A program made the translations under genes and the position numbers. The notes beneath the pieces are model-generated. The model saw only the letters and a list, made by a program, of their open reading frames with translations, had not been told where the DNA came from and did not search any database. Below are positions 1 to 10,416 of a stretch of 64,000 bases of DNA, one piece after another. The stretch lies in the NCBI GenBank assembly GCA_036417435.1, contig JAZAQT010000673.1, forward strand, positions 1 through 64,000, given 5' to 3'. The stretch's first letter is position 1. The number at the start of each line of letters is the position of its first letter. This DNA is from Inia geoffrensis (taxonomy: Eukaryota; Chordata; Mammalia; Artiodactyla; Iniidae).

Positions 1-151
1 AGACTCTGTTGTGTTTTGTAATGCAGTTCACACGTAGCCGTGTTTACATTCCCGGTATTAGTGATATCTTATGATGTTTCTTTTTCTGTGTGACTTATTT
101 CACTTAGAATCATCATAACTAAATCCTGTCATTATGCTGCTACTGGTCTGT

Positions 152-205
152 TGCCATGGATTTCATTGTTGAGTGATATTCCATTGTAGGGATGTACCAC
201 AACTT
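152..205 (-). pseudogene. Second in-frame L1 ORF2 relic (copy 1)
   Basis: Minus-strand translation of these 54 bases gives KLWYIPTMEYHSTMKSMA, matching the L1 ORF2 C-terminal motif of the form KMWHIYTMEYYAAIKNDEF. It lies in the same codon phase as the fragment at 323-560 (codon low coordinates are congruent modulo 3), and in the expected order, with stop codons in the decayed sequence between. This in-phase spacing is strong evidence that the two pieces descend from one ORF2. It recurs in each monomer with substitutions. Confidence 0.8.
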
Positions 206-322
206 CTATATCCATTTTTCTCTTTCTGGGCTATTAAAGTTGTACCATAGTCAAGGATCCCGTACACAGAGCAGCCCCAAACTTTGGTGTGGCTGTGTCT
301 TTTTCATTTAAATTTTCCGAAT

Positions 323-560
323 CTATAGCACCATAAGTGGAAGTGCCCTAGGCTCTCTAGCTTGGTTTTTTCTTTGTTCCAGGAAACACCATCCACTTCT
401 CCAGAGTGGCTGTTGGCAATTTACATCCCGCCCATAAGCATAACAAGGCTGCCGGTTCTCCACGGCCTGTCCTGCCTCTCTGGATTTTACACTTTTTTCG
501 GACGGCCCTTTGGATCGGTGGGAAGTGAGACTTCCTTGTAGTGCGGATTTCCATTGCAGG
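323..560 (-). pseudogene. Relic of L1 ORF2 C-terminal coding region (copy 1)
   Basis: The minus strand encodes CQQPLWRSGWCFLEQ followed by EPRALPLMVL. This lines up with the conserved L1 ORF2 stretch of the form VQPLWKSVWRFL...DPAIPLLGI near the C-terminus, downstream of the reverse transcriptase domain. The frame ends in TAG (plus-strand 323-325), where an intact ORF2 would read on. It is a dead fragment with no start of its own: the only upstream ATG lies in the palindrome. The same relic is in every monomer. A one-base deletion in copies 17-20, 29 and 30 (GACTTCTTG for GACTTCCTTG) shifts the upstream frame, so there is no selection for a protein. Confidence 0.8.
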
Positions 561-569
561 CTTGCTTGG

Positions 570-641
570 TTGGCCAAAAAGGGCGTATGCGTTTTTTCCT
601 GAATATATTCAGGAAAAAACGCATACGCCCTTTTTGGCCAA
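570..641. mobile_element. 72-bp perfect palindrome, mariner-like hairpin (copy 1)
   Basis: Two 36-bp arms meet with no spacer at 605/606; the left arm begins TTGGCCAAAAAGGGCG and the centre is GAATATATTC. The first bases outside (G on both sides) break the symmetry. Terminal TTGGCCAAAAAG and the length resemble the short palindromic mariner derivatives I recall from ruminant genomes (TTGGCCAAAAAGTTCG...). No flanking TA duplication is visible, so either the ends have decayed or the origin differs. The arms are still perfectly matched in 24 of 37 copies by my reading. The sequence could form a long stable hairpin or cruciform. It interrupts L1-like sequence. Confidence 0.75.
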
Positions 642-1424
642 GTGCATCACTGTCGAACTGCGGCCTCTTTTCCTACGCTTTCAGAGCAATTCTTATCTAC
701 CCCCTGATATCTGTTTTCTGCAATTCCGCGTCGCGTTGAAGTCCTCTTCACAGCCTTCCTTCAATAAATTTTTGGATGATAGGGGTCATTTGGAACTCTG
801 CAGGATTGTGAGTTACAGTGCCAAAGATCTCCTTTTCTCAACTCGCTTTCTTGTGAGCTGACCGAAAACCCGAAGAATTGCTTCAGGCCCTAATCTCGTT
901 CCGGCATGGCCCGCTGAGCCTTTGGTGAATTCTTCTTCCTGTAGGGAAATCAGATTTCAATGTGCCCGTCCAAACACATCGAGTTAGCCGCTCATTGGTT
1001 CTCCTTATTCCTGTTCATCTTCCACAGAAATTGCAAACTGTGCCAAACAAGAGGTCAAAGGCACTGACTCTCCAAGTGGGGAGAATGTTAATATCGCATC
1101 TGGAACGGCGAACTCGAGTATCAGGGGGCGAAAATGGCGATGAGTTTTAGAAATTATGCCTGATCACTTCGTGGACCATATTCTGGATTTTCCATGCATA
1201 TTTTCGCTGAAGGATAAATCCCTTAAACGTGGAGATTTGTGACCCGTGGAATGGGAACCATGCACCATTACCTCAAAGGGTCTGCATTCCCTCACCAATA
1301 CTATCAGCCCCCAGTGTCCAGCCTTATCTCTCCCCCAGCTGTGGATGTAGAGGTGGTAAATCCAAGATTCCTCACAAGCCCTGAAGGACTTATTTAAGAA
1401 TTTCTCTCTATTTCACAGTCCTTG
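642..1424 (+). repeat. CpG-rich non-L1 half of the monomer, origin unknown (copy 1)
   Basis: I do not recognise this ~780-bp segment as any repeat family. It is rich in CpG (for example GCGTCGCG near 728, CTCGTTCCGG near 895, GGCGAACTCGAG near 1107, GGGGCGAAAATGGCG near 1127). Single-copy sites for EcoRI (near 929) and XhoI (near 1113) are kept in most copies. The first 60-70 bases may continue the L1 match past the palindrome (GAGCAATTCTTATCTA resembles an L1 block), but this is weak. No frame is conserved or long enough to suggest a protein; the longest open frames are about 100 residues and change between copies. Confidence 0.6.
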
Positions 1425-2305
1425 TGTTTTGTTTTTCAAATTAATTTTTATAAGGGGATTTAGCTTATTGACACTGCTGTGTGTATGGTGCTGTACACAA
1501 ATGATTTTCTTATGGAGACCTATAAATTTATGGGTTTTAATTTTCTTCATAGTCAGGCATATTCCTAGGTTTGGAATACGGGGTGTTGAGTCCATTTCGT
1601 TGAGCAAGGAGTAGGTCTTGTCTAATATATATTTGGCTTATGGAATGGTATCTGTCCTAATGTGAACCTCTGGTTTTATGCAGCCTCCCCACTCTCCTTT
1701 CCCCTTAAGCAAGCATAAGTTTCTTTTGTAAATGTGAGACTCTGTTGTGTTTTGTAATGCAGTTCACACGTAGCCGTGTTTACATTCCCGGTATTAGTGA
1801 TATCTTATGATGTTTCTTTTTCTGTGTGACTTATTTCACTTAGAATCATCATAACTAAATCCTGTCATTATGCTGCTACTGGTGTGTTGCCATGGATTTC
1901 ATTGTTGAGTGATATTCCATTGTAGGGATGTACCACAACTTCTATATCCATTTTTCTCTTTCTGGGCTATTAAAGTTGTACCATAGTCAAGGATCCCGTA
2001 CACAGAGCAGCCCCAAACTTTGGTGTGGCTGTGTCTTTTTCATTTAAATTTTCCGAATCTATAGCACCATAAGTGGAAGTGCCCTAGGCTCTCTAGCTTG
2101 GTTTTTTCTTTGTTCCAGGAAACACCATCCACTTCTCCAGAGTGGCTGTTGGCAATTTACATCCCGCCCATCAGCATAACAAGGCTGCCGGTTCTCCACG
2201 GCCTGTCCTGCCTCTCTGGATTTTACACTTTTTTCGGACGGCCCTTTGGATCGGTGGGAAGTGAGACTTCCTTGTAGTGCGGATTTCCATTGCAGGCTTG
2301 CTTGG
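1425..2305 (-). mobile_element. Antisense LINE-1 3' end forming half of the monomer (representative)
   Basis: Read on the plus strand, this stretch starts with a T-rich run (the reverse complement of an L1 poly-A end) and then follows, with gaps, the reverse complement of a cetartiodactyl-type L1 3'UTR: the GCTGTACA block near 1490, the CCTTTCCCCTTAAG and GCATAAGTTT blocks near 1698-1720, then GTGTGACTTATTTCACTT near 1825 and ATATTCCATTGTAGGGATGT near 1912. The stretch ends at the palindrome, so it spans the monomer boundary at 1736/1737. The match is colinear over about 880 bp, which is why I treat it as one truncated L1 insertion that became part of the repeat unit. It recurs every 1736 bp across the array. 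Identity to a named L1 subfamily was judged from memory only. Confidence 0.8.
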
Positions 2306-3472
2306 TTGGCCAAAAAGGGCGTATGCGTTTTTTCCTGAATATATTCAGGAAAAAACGCATACGCCCTTTTTGGCCAAGTGCATCACTGTCGAACTGCTGC
2401 CTCTTTTCCTACGCTTTCAGAGCAATTCTTATCTACCCCCTGATATCTGTTTTCTGCAATTCTGCGTCGCGTTCAAGTCCTCTTCACAGCCTTCCTTCAA
2501 TAAATTTTTGGATGATAGGGGTCATTTGGAACTCTGCAGGATTGTGAGTTACAGTGCCAAAGATCTCCTTTTCTCAACTCGCTTTCTTGTGAGCTGACCG
2601 AAAACCCGAAGAATTGCTTCAGGCCCTAATCTCGTTCCGGCATGGCCCGCTGAGCCTTTGGTGAATTCTTCTTCCTGTAGGGAAATCAGAGTTCAATGTG
2701 CCCGTCCAAACACATCGAGTTAGCCGCTCATTGGTTCTCCTTATTCCTGTTCATCTTCCACAGAAATTGCAAACTGTGCCAAACAAGAGGTCAAAGGCAC
2801 TGACTCTCCAAGTGGGGAGAATGTTAATATCGCATCTGGAACGGCGAACTCGAGTATCAGGGGGCGAAAATGGCGATGAGTTTTAGAAATTATGCCTGAT
2901 CACTTCGTGGACCATATTCTGGATTTTCCATGCATATTTTAGCTGAAGGATAAATCCCTTAAACGTGGAGATTTGTGACCCGTGGAATGGGAACCATGCA
3001 CCATTACCTCAAAGGGTCTGCATTCCCTCACCAATACTATCAGCCCCCAGTGTCCAGCCTTATCTCTCCCCCAGCTGTGGATGTAGAGGTGGTAAATCCA
3101 AGATTCCTCACAAGCCCTGAAGGACTTATTTAAGAATTTCTCTCTATTTCACAGTCCTTGTGTTTTGTTTTTCAAATTTATTTTTATAAGGGGATTTAGC
3201 TTATTGACACTGCTGTGTGTATGGTGCTGTACACAAATGATTTTCTTATGGAGACCTATAAATTTATGGGTTTTAATTTTCTTCATAGTCAGGCATATTC
3301 CTAGGTTTGGAATACGGGGTGTTGAGTCCATTTCGTTGAGCAAGGAGTAGGTCTTGTCTAATATATATTTGGCTTATGGAATGGTATCTGTCCTAATGTG
3401 AACCTCTGGTTTTATGCAGCCTCCCCACTCTCCTTTCCCCTTAAGCAAGCATAAGTTTCTTTTGTAAATGTG
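1737..3472 (+). repeat. Monomer 2, 1736 bp
   Basis: Palindrome 2306-2377, perfect. It has the majority bases at the type A sites but a rear part close to monomers 1 and 5 (CCCCCAGTGTCC, ATAAATTTATGG), so it looks like a recombinant between types. Confidence 0.97.
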
Positions 3473-5208
3473 AGACTCTCTTGTGTTTTGTAATGCAGTT
3501 CACACGTAGCCGTGTTTACATTCCCGGTATTAGTGATATCTTATGATGTTTCTTTTTCTGTGTGACTTATTTCACTTAGAATCATCATAACTAAATCCTG
3601 TCATTATGCTGCTACTGGTGTGTTGCCATTGATTTCATTGTTGAGTGATATTCCATTGTAGGGATGTACCACAACTTCTATATCCATTTTTCTCTTTCTG
3701 GGCTATTAAAGTTGTACCATAGTCAAGGATCCCGTACACAGAGCAGGCCCAAACTTTGGTGTGGCTGTGTCTTTTTCATTTAAATTTTCCGAATCTATAG
3801 CACCATAAGTGGAAGTGCCCTAGGCTCTCTAGCTTGGTTTTTTCTTTGTTCCAGGAAACACCATCCACTTCTCCAGAGTGGCTGTTGGCAATTTACATCC
3901 CGCCCATCAGCATAACAAGGCTGCCGGTTCTCCACGGCCTGTCCTGCCTCTCTGGATTTTACACTTTTTTCGGACGGCCCTTTGGATCGGTGGGAAGTGA
4001 GACTTCCTTGTAGTGCGGATTTCCATTGCAGGCTTGCTTGGTTGGCCAAAAAGGGCGTATGCGTTTTTTCCTGAATATATTCAGGAAAAAACGCATACGC
4101 CCTTTTTGGCCAAGTGCATCACTGTCGAACTGCTGCCTCTTTTCCTACGCTTTCAGAGCAATTCTTATCTACCCCCTGATATCTGTTTTCTGCAATTCTG
4201 CGTCGCGTTCAAGTCCTCTTCACAGCCTTCCTTCAATAAATTTTTGGATGATAGGGGTCATTTGGAACTCTGCAGGATTTTGAGTTACAGTGCCAAAGAT
4301 CTCCTTTTCTCAACTCGCTTTCTTGTGAGCTGACCGAAAACCCGAAGAATCGCTTCAGGCCCTAATCTCGTTCCGCCATGGCCCGCTGAGCCTTTGGTGA
4401 ATTCTTCTTCCTGTAGGGAAATCAGAGTTCAATGTGCCCGTCCAAACACATCGAGTTAGCCGCTCATTAGTTCTCCTTATTCCTGTTCATCTTCCACAGA
4501 AATTGCAAACTGTGCCAAACAAGAGGTCAAAGGCACTGACTCTCCAAGTGGGGAGAATGTTAATATCGCATCTGGAACGGCGAACTCGAGTATCAGGGGG
4601 CGAAAATGGCGATGAGTTTTAGAAATTATGCCTGATCACTTCGTGGACCATATTCTGGGTTTTCCATGCATATTTTAGCTGAAGGATAAATCCCTTAAAC
4701 GTGGAGATTTGGAACCCGTGGAATGGGAACCATTCACCATTACCTCAAAGGGTCTGCATTCCCTCACCAATACTATCAGCCCCAAGTGTCCAGCCTTATC
4801 TCTCCCCCAGCTGTGGATGTAGAGGTGGTAAATCCAAGATTCCTCACAAGCCCTGAAGGACTTATTTAAGAATTTCTCTCTATTTCACAGTCCTTGTGTT
4901 TTGTTTTTCAAATTTATTTTTATAAGGGGATTTAGCTTATTGACACTGCTGTGTGTATGGTGCTGTACACAAATGATTTTCTTATGGAGACCTATAAATG
5001 TATGGGTTTTAATTTTCTTCATAGTCAGGCATATTCCTAGGTTTTGAATACGGGGTGTTGAGTCCATTTCGTTGAGCAAGGAGTAGGTCTTGTCTAATAT
5101 ATATTTGGCTTATGGAATGGTATCTGTCCTAATGTGAACCTCTGGTTTTATGCAGCCTCCCCACTCTCCTTTCCCCTTAAGCAAGCATAAGTTTCTTCTG
5201 TGAATGTG
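3473..5208 (+). repeat. Monomer 3, 1736 bp
   Basis: Palindrome 4042-4113, perfect. Type C variants: AGACTCTCTTG at the start, GCAGGCCCAAA, GGATTTTGAG, GAATCGCTTC, TTCCGCCATGG, CATTAGTTC and GGAACCCGTGG. Nearly the same as monomer 6. Confidence 0.97.
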
Positions 5209-6944
5209 AGACTCTGTTGTGTTTTGTAATGCAGTTCACACGTAGCCGTGTTTACATTCCCGGTATTAGTGATATCTTATGATGTTTCTTTTTCTGTGTG
5301 ACTTATTTCACTTAGAATCATCATAACTAAATCCTGTCATTATGCTGCTACTGGTGTGTTGCCATGGATTTCATTGTTGAGTGATATTCCATTGTAGGGA
5401 TGTACCACAACTTCTATATCCATTTTTCTCTTTCTGGGCTATTAAAGTTGTACCATAGTCAAGGATCCCGTACACAGAGCAGCCCCAAACTTTGGTGTGG
5501 CTGTGTCTTTTTCATTTAAATTTTCCGAATCTATAGCACCATAAGTGGAAGTGCCCTAGGCTCTCTATCTTGGTTTTTTCTTTGTTCCAGGAAACACCAT
5601 CCACTTCTCCAGAGTGGCTGCTGGCAATTTACATCCCGCCCATCAGCATAACAAGGCTGCCGGGTCTCCACGGCCTGTCCTGCCTCTCTGGATTTTACAC
5701 TTTTTTCGGACGGCCCTTTGGATCGGTGGGAAGTGAGACTTCCTTGTAGTGCGGATTTCCATTGCAGGCTTGCTTGGTTGGCCAAAAAGGGCGTATGCGT
5801 TTTTTCCTGAATATATTCAGGAAAAAACGCATACGCCCTTTTTGGCCAAGTGCATCACTGTCGAACTGCGGCCTCTTTTCCTACGCTTTCAGAGCAATTC
5901 TTATCTACCCCCTGATATCTGTTTTCTGCAATTCCGCGTCGCGTTCAAGTCCTCTTCACAGCCTTCCTTCAATAAATTTTTGGATGATAGGGGTCATTTG
6001 GAACTCTGCAGGATTGTGAGTTACAGTGCCAAAGATCTCCTTTTCTCAACTCGCTTTCTTGTGAGCTGACCGAAAACCCGAAGAATTGCTTCAGGCCCTA
6101 ATCTCGTTCCGGCATGGCCCGCTGAGCCTTTGGTGAATTCTTCTTCCTGTAGGGAAATCAGATTTCAATGTGCCCGTCCAAACACATCGAGTTAGCCGCT
6201 CATTGGTTCTCCTTATTCCTGTTCATCTTCCACAGAAATTGCAAACTGTGCCAAACAAGAGGTCAAAGGCACTGACTCTCCAAGTGGGGAGAATGTTAAT
6301 ATCGCATCTGGAACGGCGAACTCGAGTATCAGGGGGCGAAAATGGCGATGAGTTTTAGAAATTATGCCTGATCACTTCGTGGACCATATTCTGGGTTTTC
6401 CATGCATATTTTAGCTGAAGGATAAATCCCTTAAACGTGGAGATTTGGGACCCGTGGAATGGGAACCATGCACCATTACCTCAAAGGGTCTGCATTCCCT
6501 CACCAATAGTATCAGCCCCAAGTGTCCAGCCTTATCTCTCCCCCAGCTGTGGATGTAGAGGTGGTAAATCCAAGATTCCTCACAAGCCCTGAAGGACTTA
6601 TTTAAGAATTTCTCTCTATTTCACAGTCCTTGTGTTTTGTTTTTCAAATTTATTTTTATAAGGGGATTTAGCTTATTGACACTGCTGTGTGTATAGTGAT
6701 GTACACAAATGATTTTCTTATGTAGACCTATAAATGTATGGGTTTTAATTTTCTTCATAGTCAGGCATATTCCTAGGTTTTGAATACGGGGTGTTGAGTC
6801 CATTTCGTTGAGCAAGGAGTAGGTCTTGTCTAATATATATTTAGCTTATGGAATGGTATCTGTCCTAATGTGAACCTCTGGTTTTATGCAGCCTCCCCAC
6901 TCTCCTTTCCCCTTAAGCAAGCATAAGTTTCTTTTGTAAATGTG
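5209..6944 (+). repeat. Monomer 4, 1736 bp
   Basis: Palindrome 5778-5849, perfect. Type D variants: GGCTGCTGGC, CCGGGTCTCC, CTGCGGCC, and in the rear GTATAGTGATGTAC and ATGTAGACC. Nearly the same as monomer 7. Private: CTCTATCTTGG. Confidence 0.97.
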
Positions 6945-8680
6945 AGACTCTGTTGTGTTTTGTAATGCAGTTCACACGTAGCCGTGTTTACATTCCCGGT
7001 ATTAGTGATATCTTATGATGTTTCTTTTTCTGTGTGACTTATTTCACTTAGAATCATCATAACTAAATCCTGTCATTATGCTGCTACTGGTCTGTTGCCA
7101 TGGATTTCATTGTTGAGTGATATTCCATTGTAGGGATGTACCACAACTTCTATATCCATTTTTCTCTTTCTGGGCTATTAAAGTTGTACCATAGTCAAGG
7201 ATCCCGTACACAGAGCAGCCCCAAACTTTGGTGTGGCTGTGTCTTTTTCATTTAAATTTTCCGAATCTATAGCACCATAAGTGGAAGTGCCCTAGGCTCT
7301 CTAGCTTGGTTTTTTCTTTGTTCCAGGAAACACCATCCACTTCTCCAGAGTGGCTGTTGGCAATTTACATCCCGCCCATCAGCATAACAAGGCTGCCGGT
7401 TCTCCACGGCCTGTCCTGCCTCTCTGGATTTTACACTTTTTTCGGACGGCCCTTTGGATCGGTGGGAAGTGAGACTTCCTTGTAGTGCGGATTTCCATTG
7501 CAGGCTTGCTTGGTTGGCCAAAAAGGGCGTATGCGTTTTTTCCTGAATATATTCAGGAAAAAACGCATACGCCCTTTTTGGCCAAGTGCATCACTGTCGA
7601 ACTGCGGCCTCTTTTCCTACGCTTTCAGAGCAATTCTTATCTACCCCCTGATATCTGTTTTCTGCAATTCCGCGTCGCGTTGAAGTCCTCTTCACAGCCT
7701 TCCTTCAATAAATTTTTGGATGATAGGGGTCATTTGGAACTCTGCAGGATTGTGAGTTACAGTGCCAAAGATCTCCTTTTCTCAACTCGCTTTCTTGTGA
7801 GCTGACCGAAAACCCGAAGAATTGCTTCAGGCCCTAATCTCGTTCCGGCATGGCCCGCTGAGCCTTTGGTGAATTCTTCTTCCTGTAGGGAAATCAGATT
7901 TCAATGTGCCCGTCCAAACACATCGAGTTAGCCGCTCATTGGTTCTCCTTATTCCTGTTCATCTTCCACAGAAATTGCAAACTGTGCCAAACAAGAGGTC
8001 AAAGGCACTGACTCTCCAAGTGGGGAGAATGTTAATATCGCATCTGGAACGGCGAACTCGAGTATCAGGGGGCGAAAATGGCGATGAGTTTTAGAAATTA
8101 TGCCTGATCACTTCGTGGACCATATTCTGGATTTTCCATGCATATTTTCGCTGAAGGATAAATCCCTTAAACGTGGAGATTTGTGACCCGTGGAATGGGA
8201 ACCATGCACCATTACCTCAAAGGGTCTGCATTCCCTCACCAATACTATCAGCCCCCAGTGTCCAGCCTTATCTCTCCCCCAGCTGTGGATGTAGAGGTGG
8301 TAAATCCAAGATTCCTCACAAGCCCTGAAGGACTTATTTAAGAATTTCTCTCTATTTCACAGTCCTTGTGTTTTGTTTTTCAAATTTATTTTTATAAGGG
8401 GATTTAGCTTATTGACACTGCTGTGTGTATGGTGCTGTACACAAATGATTTTCTTATGGAGACCTATAAATTTATGGGTTTTAATTTTCTTCATAGTCAG
8501 GCATATTCCTAGGTTTGGAATACGGGGTGTTGAGTCCATTTCGTTGAGCAAGGAGTAGGTCTTGTCTAATATATATTTGGCTTATGGAATGGTATCTGTC
8601 CTAATGTGAACCTCTGGTTTTATGCAGCCTCCCCACTCTCCTTTCCCCTTAAGCAAGCATAAGTTTCTTTTGTAAATGTG
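6945..8680 (+). repeat. Monomer 5, 1736 bp
   Basis: Palindrome 7514-7585, perfect. Type A like monomer 1, including GCGTTGAAG and TTCGCTG, but with CCATCAGCA where monomer 1 is changed. Confidence 0.97.
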
Positions 8681-10416
8681 AGACTCTCTTGTGTTTTGTA
8701 ATGCAGTTCACACGTAGCCGTGTTTACATTCCCGGTATTAGTGATATCTTATGATGTTTCTTTTTCTGTGTGACTTATTTCACTTAGAATCATCATAACT
8801 AAATCCTGTCATTATGCTGCTACTGGTGTGTTGCCATTGATTTCATTGTTGAGTGATATTCCATTGTAGGGATGTACCACAACTTCTATATCCATTTTTC
8901 TCTTTCTGGGCTATTAAAGTTGTACCATAGTCAAGGATCCCGTACACAGAGCAGGCCCAAACTTTGGTGTGGCTGTGTCTTTTTCATTTAAATTTTCCGA
9001 ATCTATAGCACCATAAGTGGAAGTGCCCTAGGCTCTCTAGCTTGGTTTTTTCTTTGTTCCAGGAAACACCATCCACTTCTCCAGAGTGGCTGTTGGCAAT
9101 TTACATCCCGCCCATCAGCATAACAAGGCTGCCGGTTCTCCACGGCCTGTCCTGCCTCTCTGGATTTTACACTTTTTTCGGACGGCCCTTTGGATCGGTG
9201 GGAAGTGAGACTTCCTTGTAGTGCGGATTTCCATTGCAGGCTTGCTTGGTTGGCCAAAAAGGGCGTATGCGTTTTTTCCTGAATATATTCAGGAAAAAAC
9301 GCATACGCCCTTTTTGGCCAAGTGCATCACTGTCGAACTGCTGCCTCTTTTCCTACGCTTTCAGAGCAATTCTTATCTACCCCCTGATATCTGTTTTCTG
9401 CAATTCTGCGTCGCGTTCAAGTCCTCTTCACAGCCTTCCTTCAATAAATTTTTGGATGATAGGGGTCATTTGGAACTCTGCAGGATTTTGAGTTACAGTG
9501 CCAAAGATCTCCTTTTCTCAACTCGCTTTCTTGTGAGCTGACCGAAAACCCGAAGAATCGCTTCAGGCCCTAATCTCGTTCCGCCATGGCCCGCTGAGCC
9601 TTTGGTGAATTCTTCTTCCTGTAGGGAAATCAGAGTTCAATGTGCCCGTCCAAACACATCGAGTTAGCCGCTCATTAGTTCTCCTTATTCCTGTTCATCT
9701 TCCACAGAAATTGCAAACTGTGCCAAACAAGAAGTCAAAGGCACTGACTCTCCAAGTGGGGAGAATGTTAATATCGCATCTGGAACGGCGAACTCGAGTA
9801 TCAGGGGGCGAAAATGGCGATGAGTTTTAGAAATTATGCCTGATCACTTCGTGGACCATATTCTGGGTTTTCCATGCATATTTTAGCTGAAGGATAAATC
9901 CCTTAAACGTGGAGATTTGGAACCCGTGGAATGGGAACCATTCACCATTACCTCAAAGGGTCTGCATTCCCTCACCAATACTATCAGCCCCAAGTGTCCA
10001 GCCTTATCTCTCCCCCAGCTGTGGATGTAGAGGTGGTAAATCCAAGATTCCTCACAAGCCCTGAAGGACTTATTTAAGAATTTCTCTCTATTTCACAGTC
10101 CTTGTGTTTTGTTTTTCAAATTTATTTTTATAAGGGGATTTAGCTTATTGACACTGCTGTGTGTATGGTGCTGTACACAAATGATTTTCTTATGGAGACC
10201 TATAAATGTATGGGTTTTAATTTTCTTCATAGTCAGGCATATTCCTAGGTTTTGAATACGGGGTGTTGAGTCCATTTCGTTGAGCAAGGAGTAGGTCTTG
10301 TCTAATATATATTTGGCTTATGGAATGGTATCTGTCCTAATGTGAACCTCTGGTTTTATGCAGCCTCCCCACTCTCCTTTCCCCTTAAGCAAGCATAAGT
10401 TTCTTCTGTGAATGTG
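8681..10416 (+). repeat. Monomer 6, 1736 bp
   Basis: Palindrome 9250-9321, perfect. Repeats all type C variants of monomer 3; differs by AAGAAGTCAAA near 9730. Confidence 0.97.

Larger units (their letters stand above)
1..1736 (+). repeat. Monomer 1, 1736 bp
   Basis: Palindrome 570-641, perfect. Type A variants: TGGTCTG (C at 148), CTGCGGCC (G at 662), CAATTCCGCG (C at 727), GCGTTGAAG (G at 738) and TTCGCTG (C at 1205). Private changes are A at 436 (CCATAAGCA) and an A in the L1 end near 1443. Confidence 0.97.

Noticed and set aside
570..641. Hairpin as a transcription terminator or as a tRNA/microRNA gene
   Set aside because: The context is mammalian satellite with no gene upstream; a bacterial-type terminator makes no sense and there is no tRNA-like fold. 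A small RNA from the hairpin is possible but has no sequence support beyond the fold.
541..861. Open frame of about 106 codons that recurs in most units
   Set aside because: It crosses the palindrome, has no recognisable domain, is extended to 132 codons or shortened by single-base indels in other units (for example 28238-28636 and 12706-13014), and lies on the strand opposite to the L1 relic. It is a chance frame copied with the repeat.
962..1150. Short plus-strand frame of 62 codons in the CpG-rich half
   Set aside because: Its apparent conservation only mirrors DNA homogenisation; unit 32 lacks the ATG, and no domain or codon bias is visible.
1195..1225. GCATATTTTCGCTGAAGGATAAATCCCTT as a further L1 block
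   Set aside because: It resembles an L1 ORF2 antisense stretch ending in ATTAATCCCTT, but the distance from the other L1 parts does not fit without a large insertion; too short to call.
1590..1610. Possible CENP-B box (TTTCGTTGAGCAAGGA)
   Set aside because: It has TTCG but lacks the needed A and the CGGG end of the core nTTCGnnnnAnnCGGGn, and many units read TTTGGTTGAG, losing TTCG.
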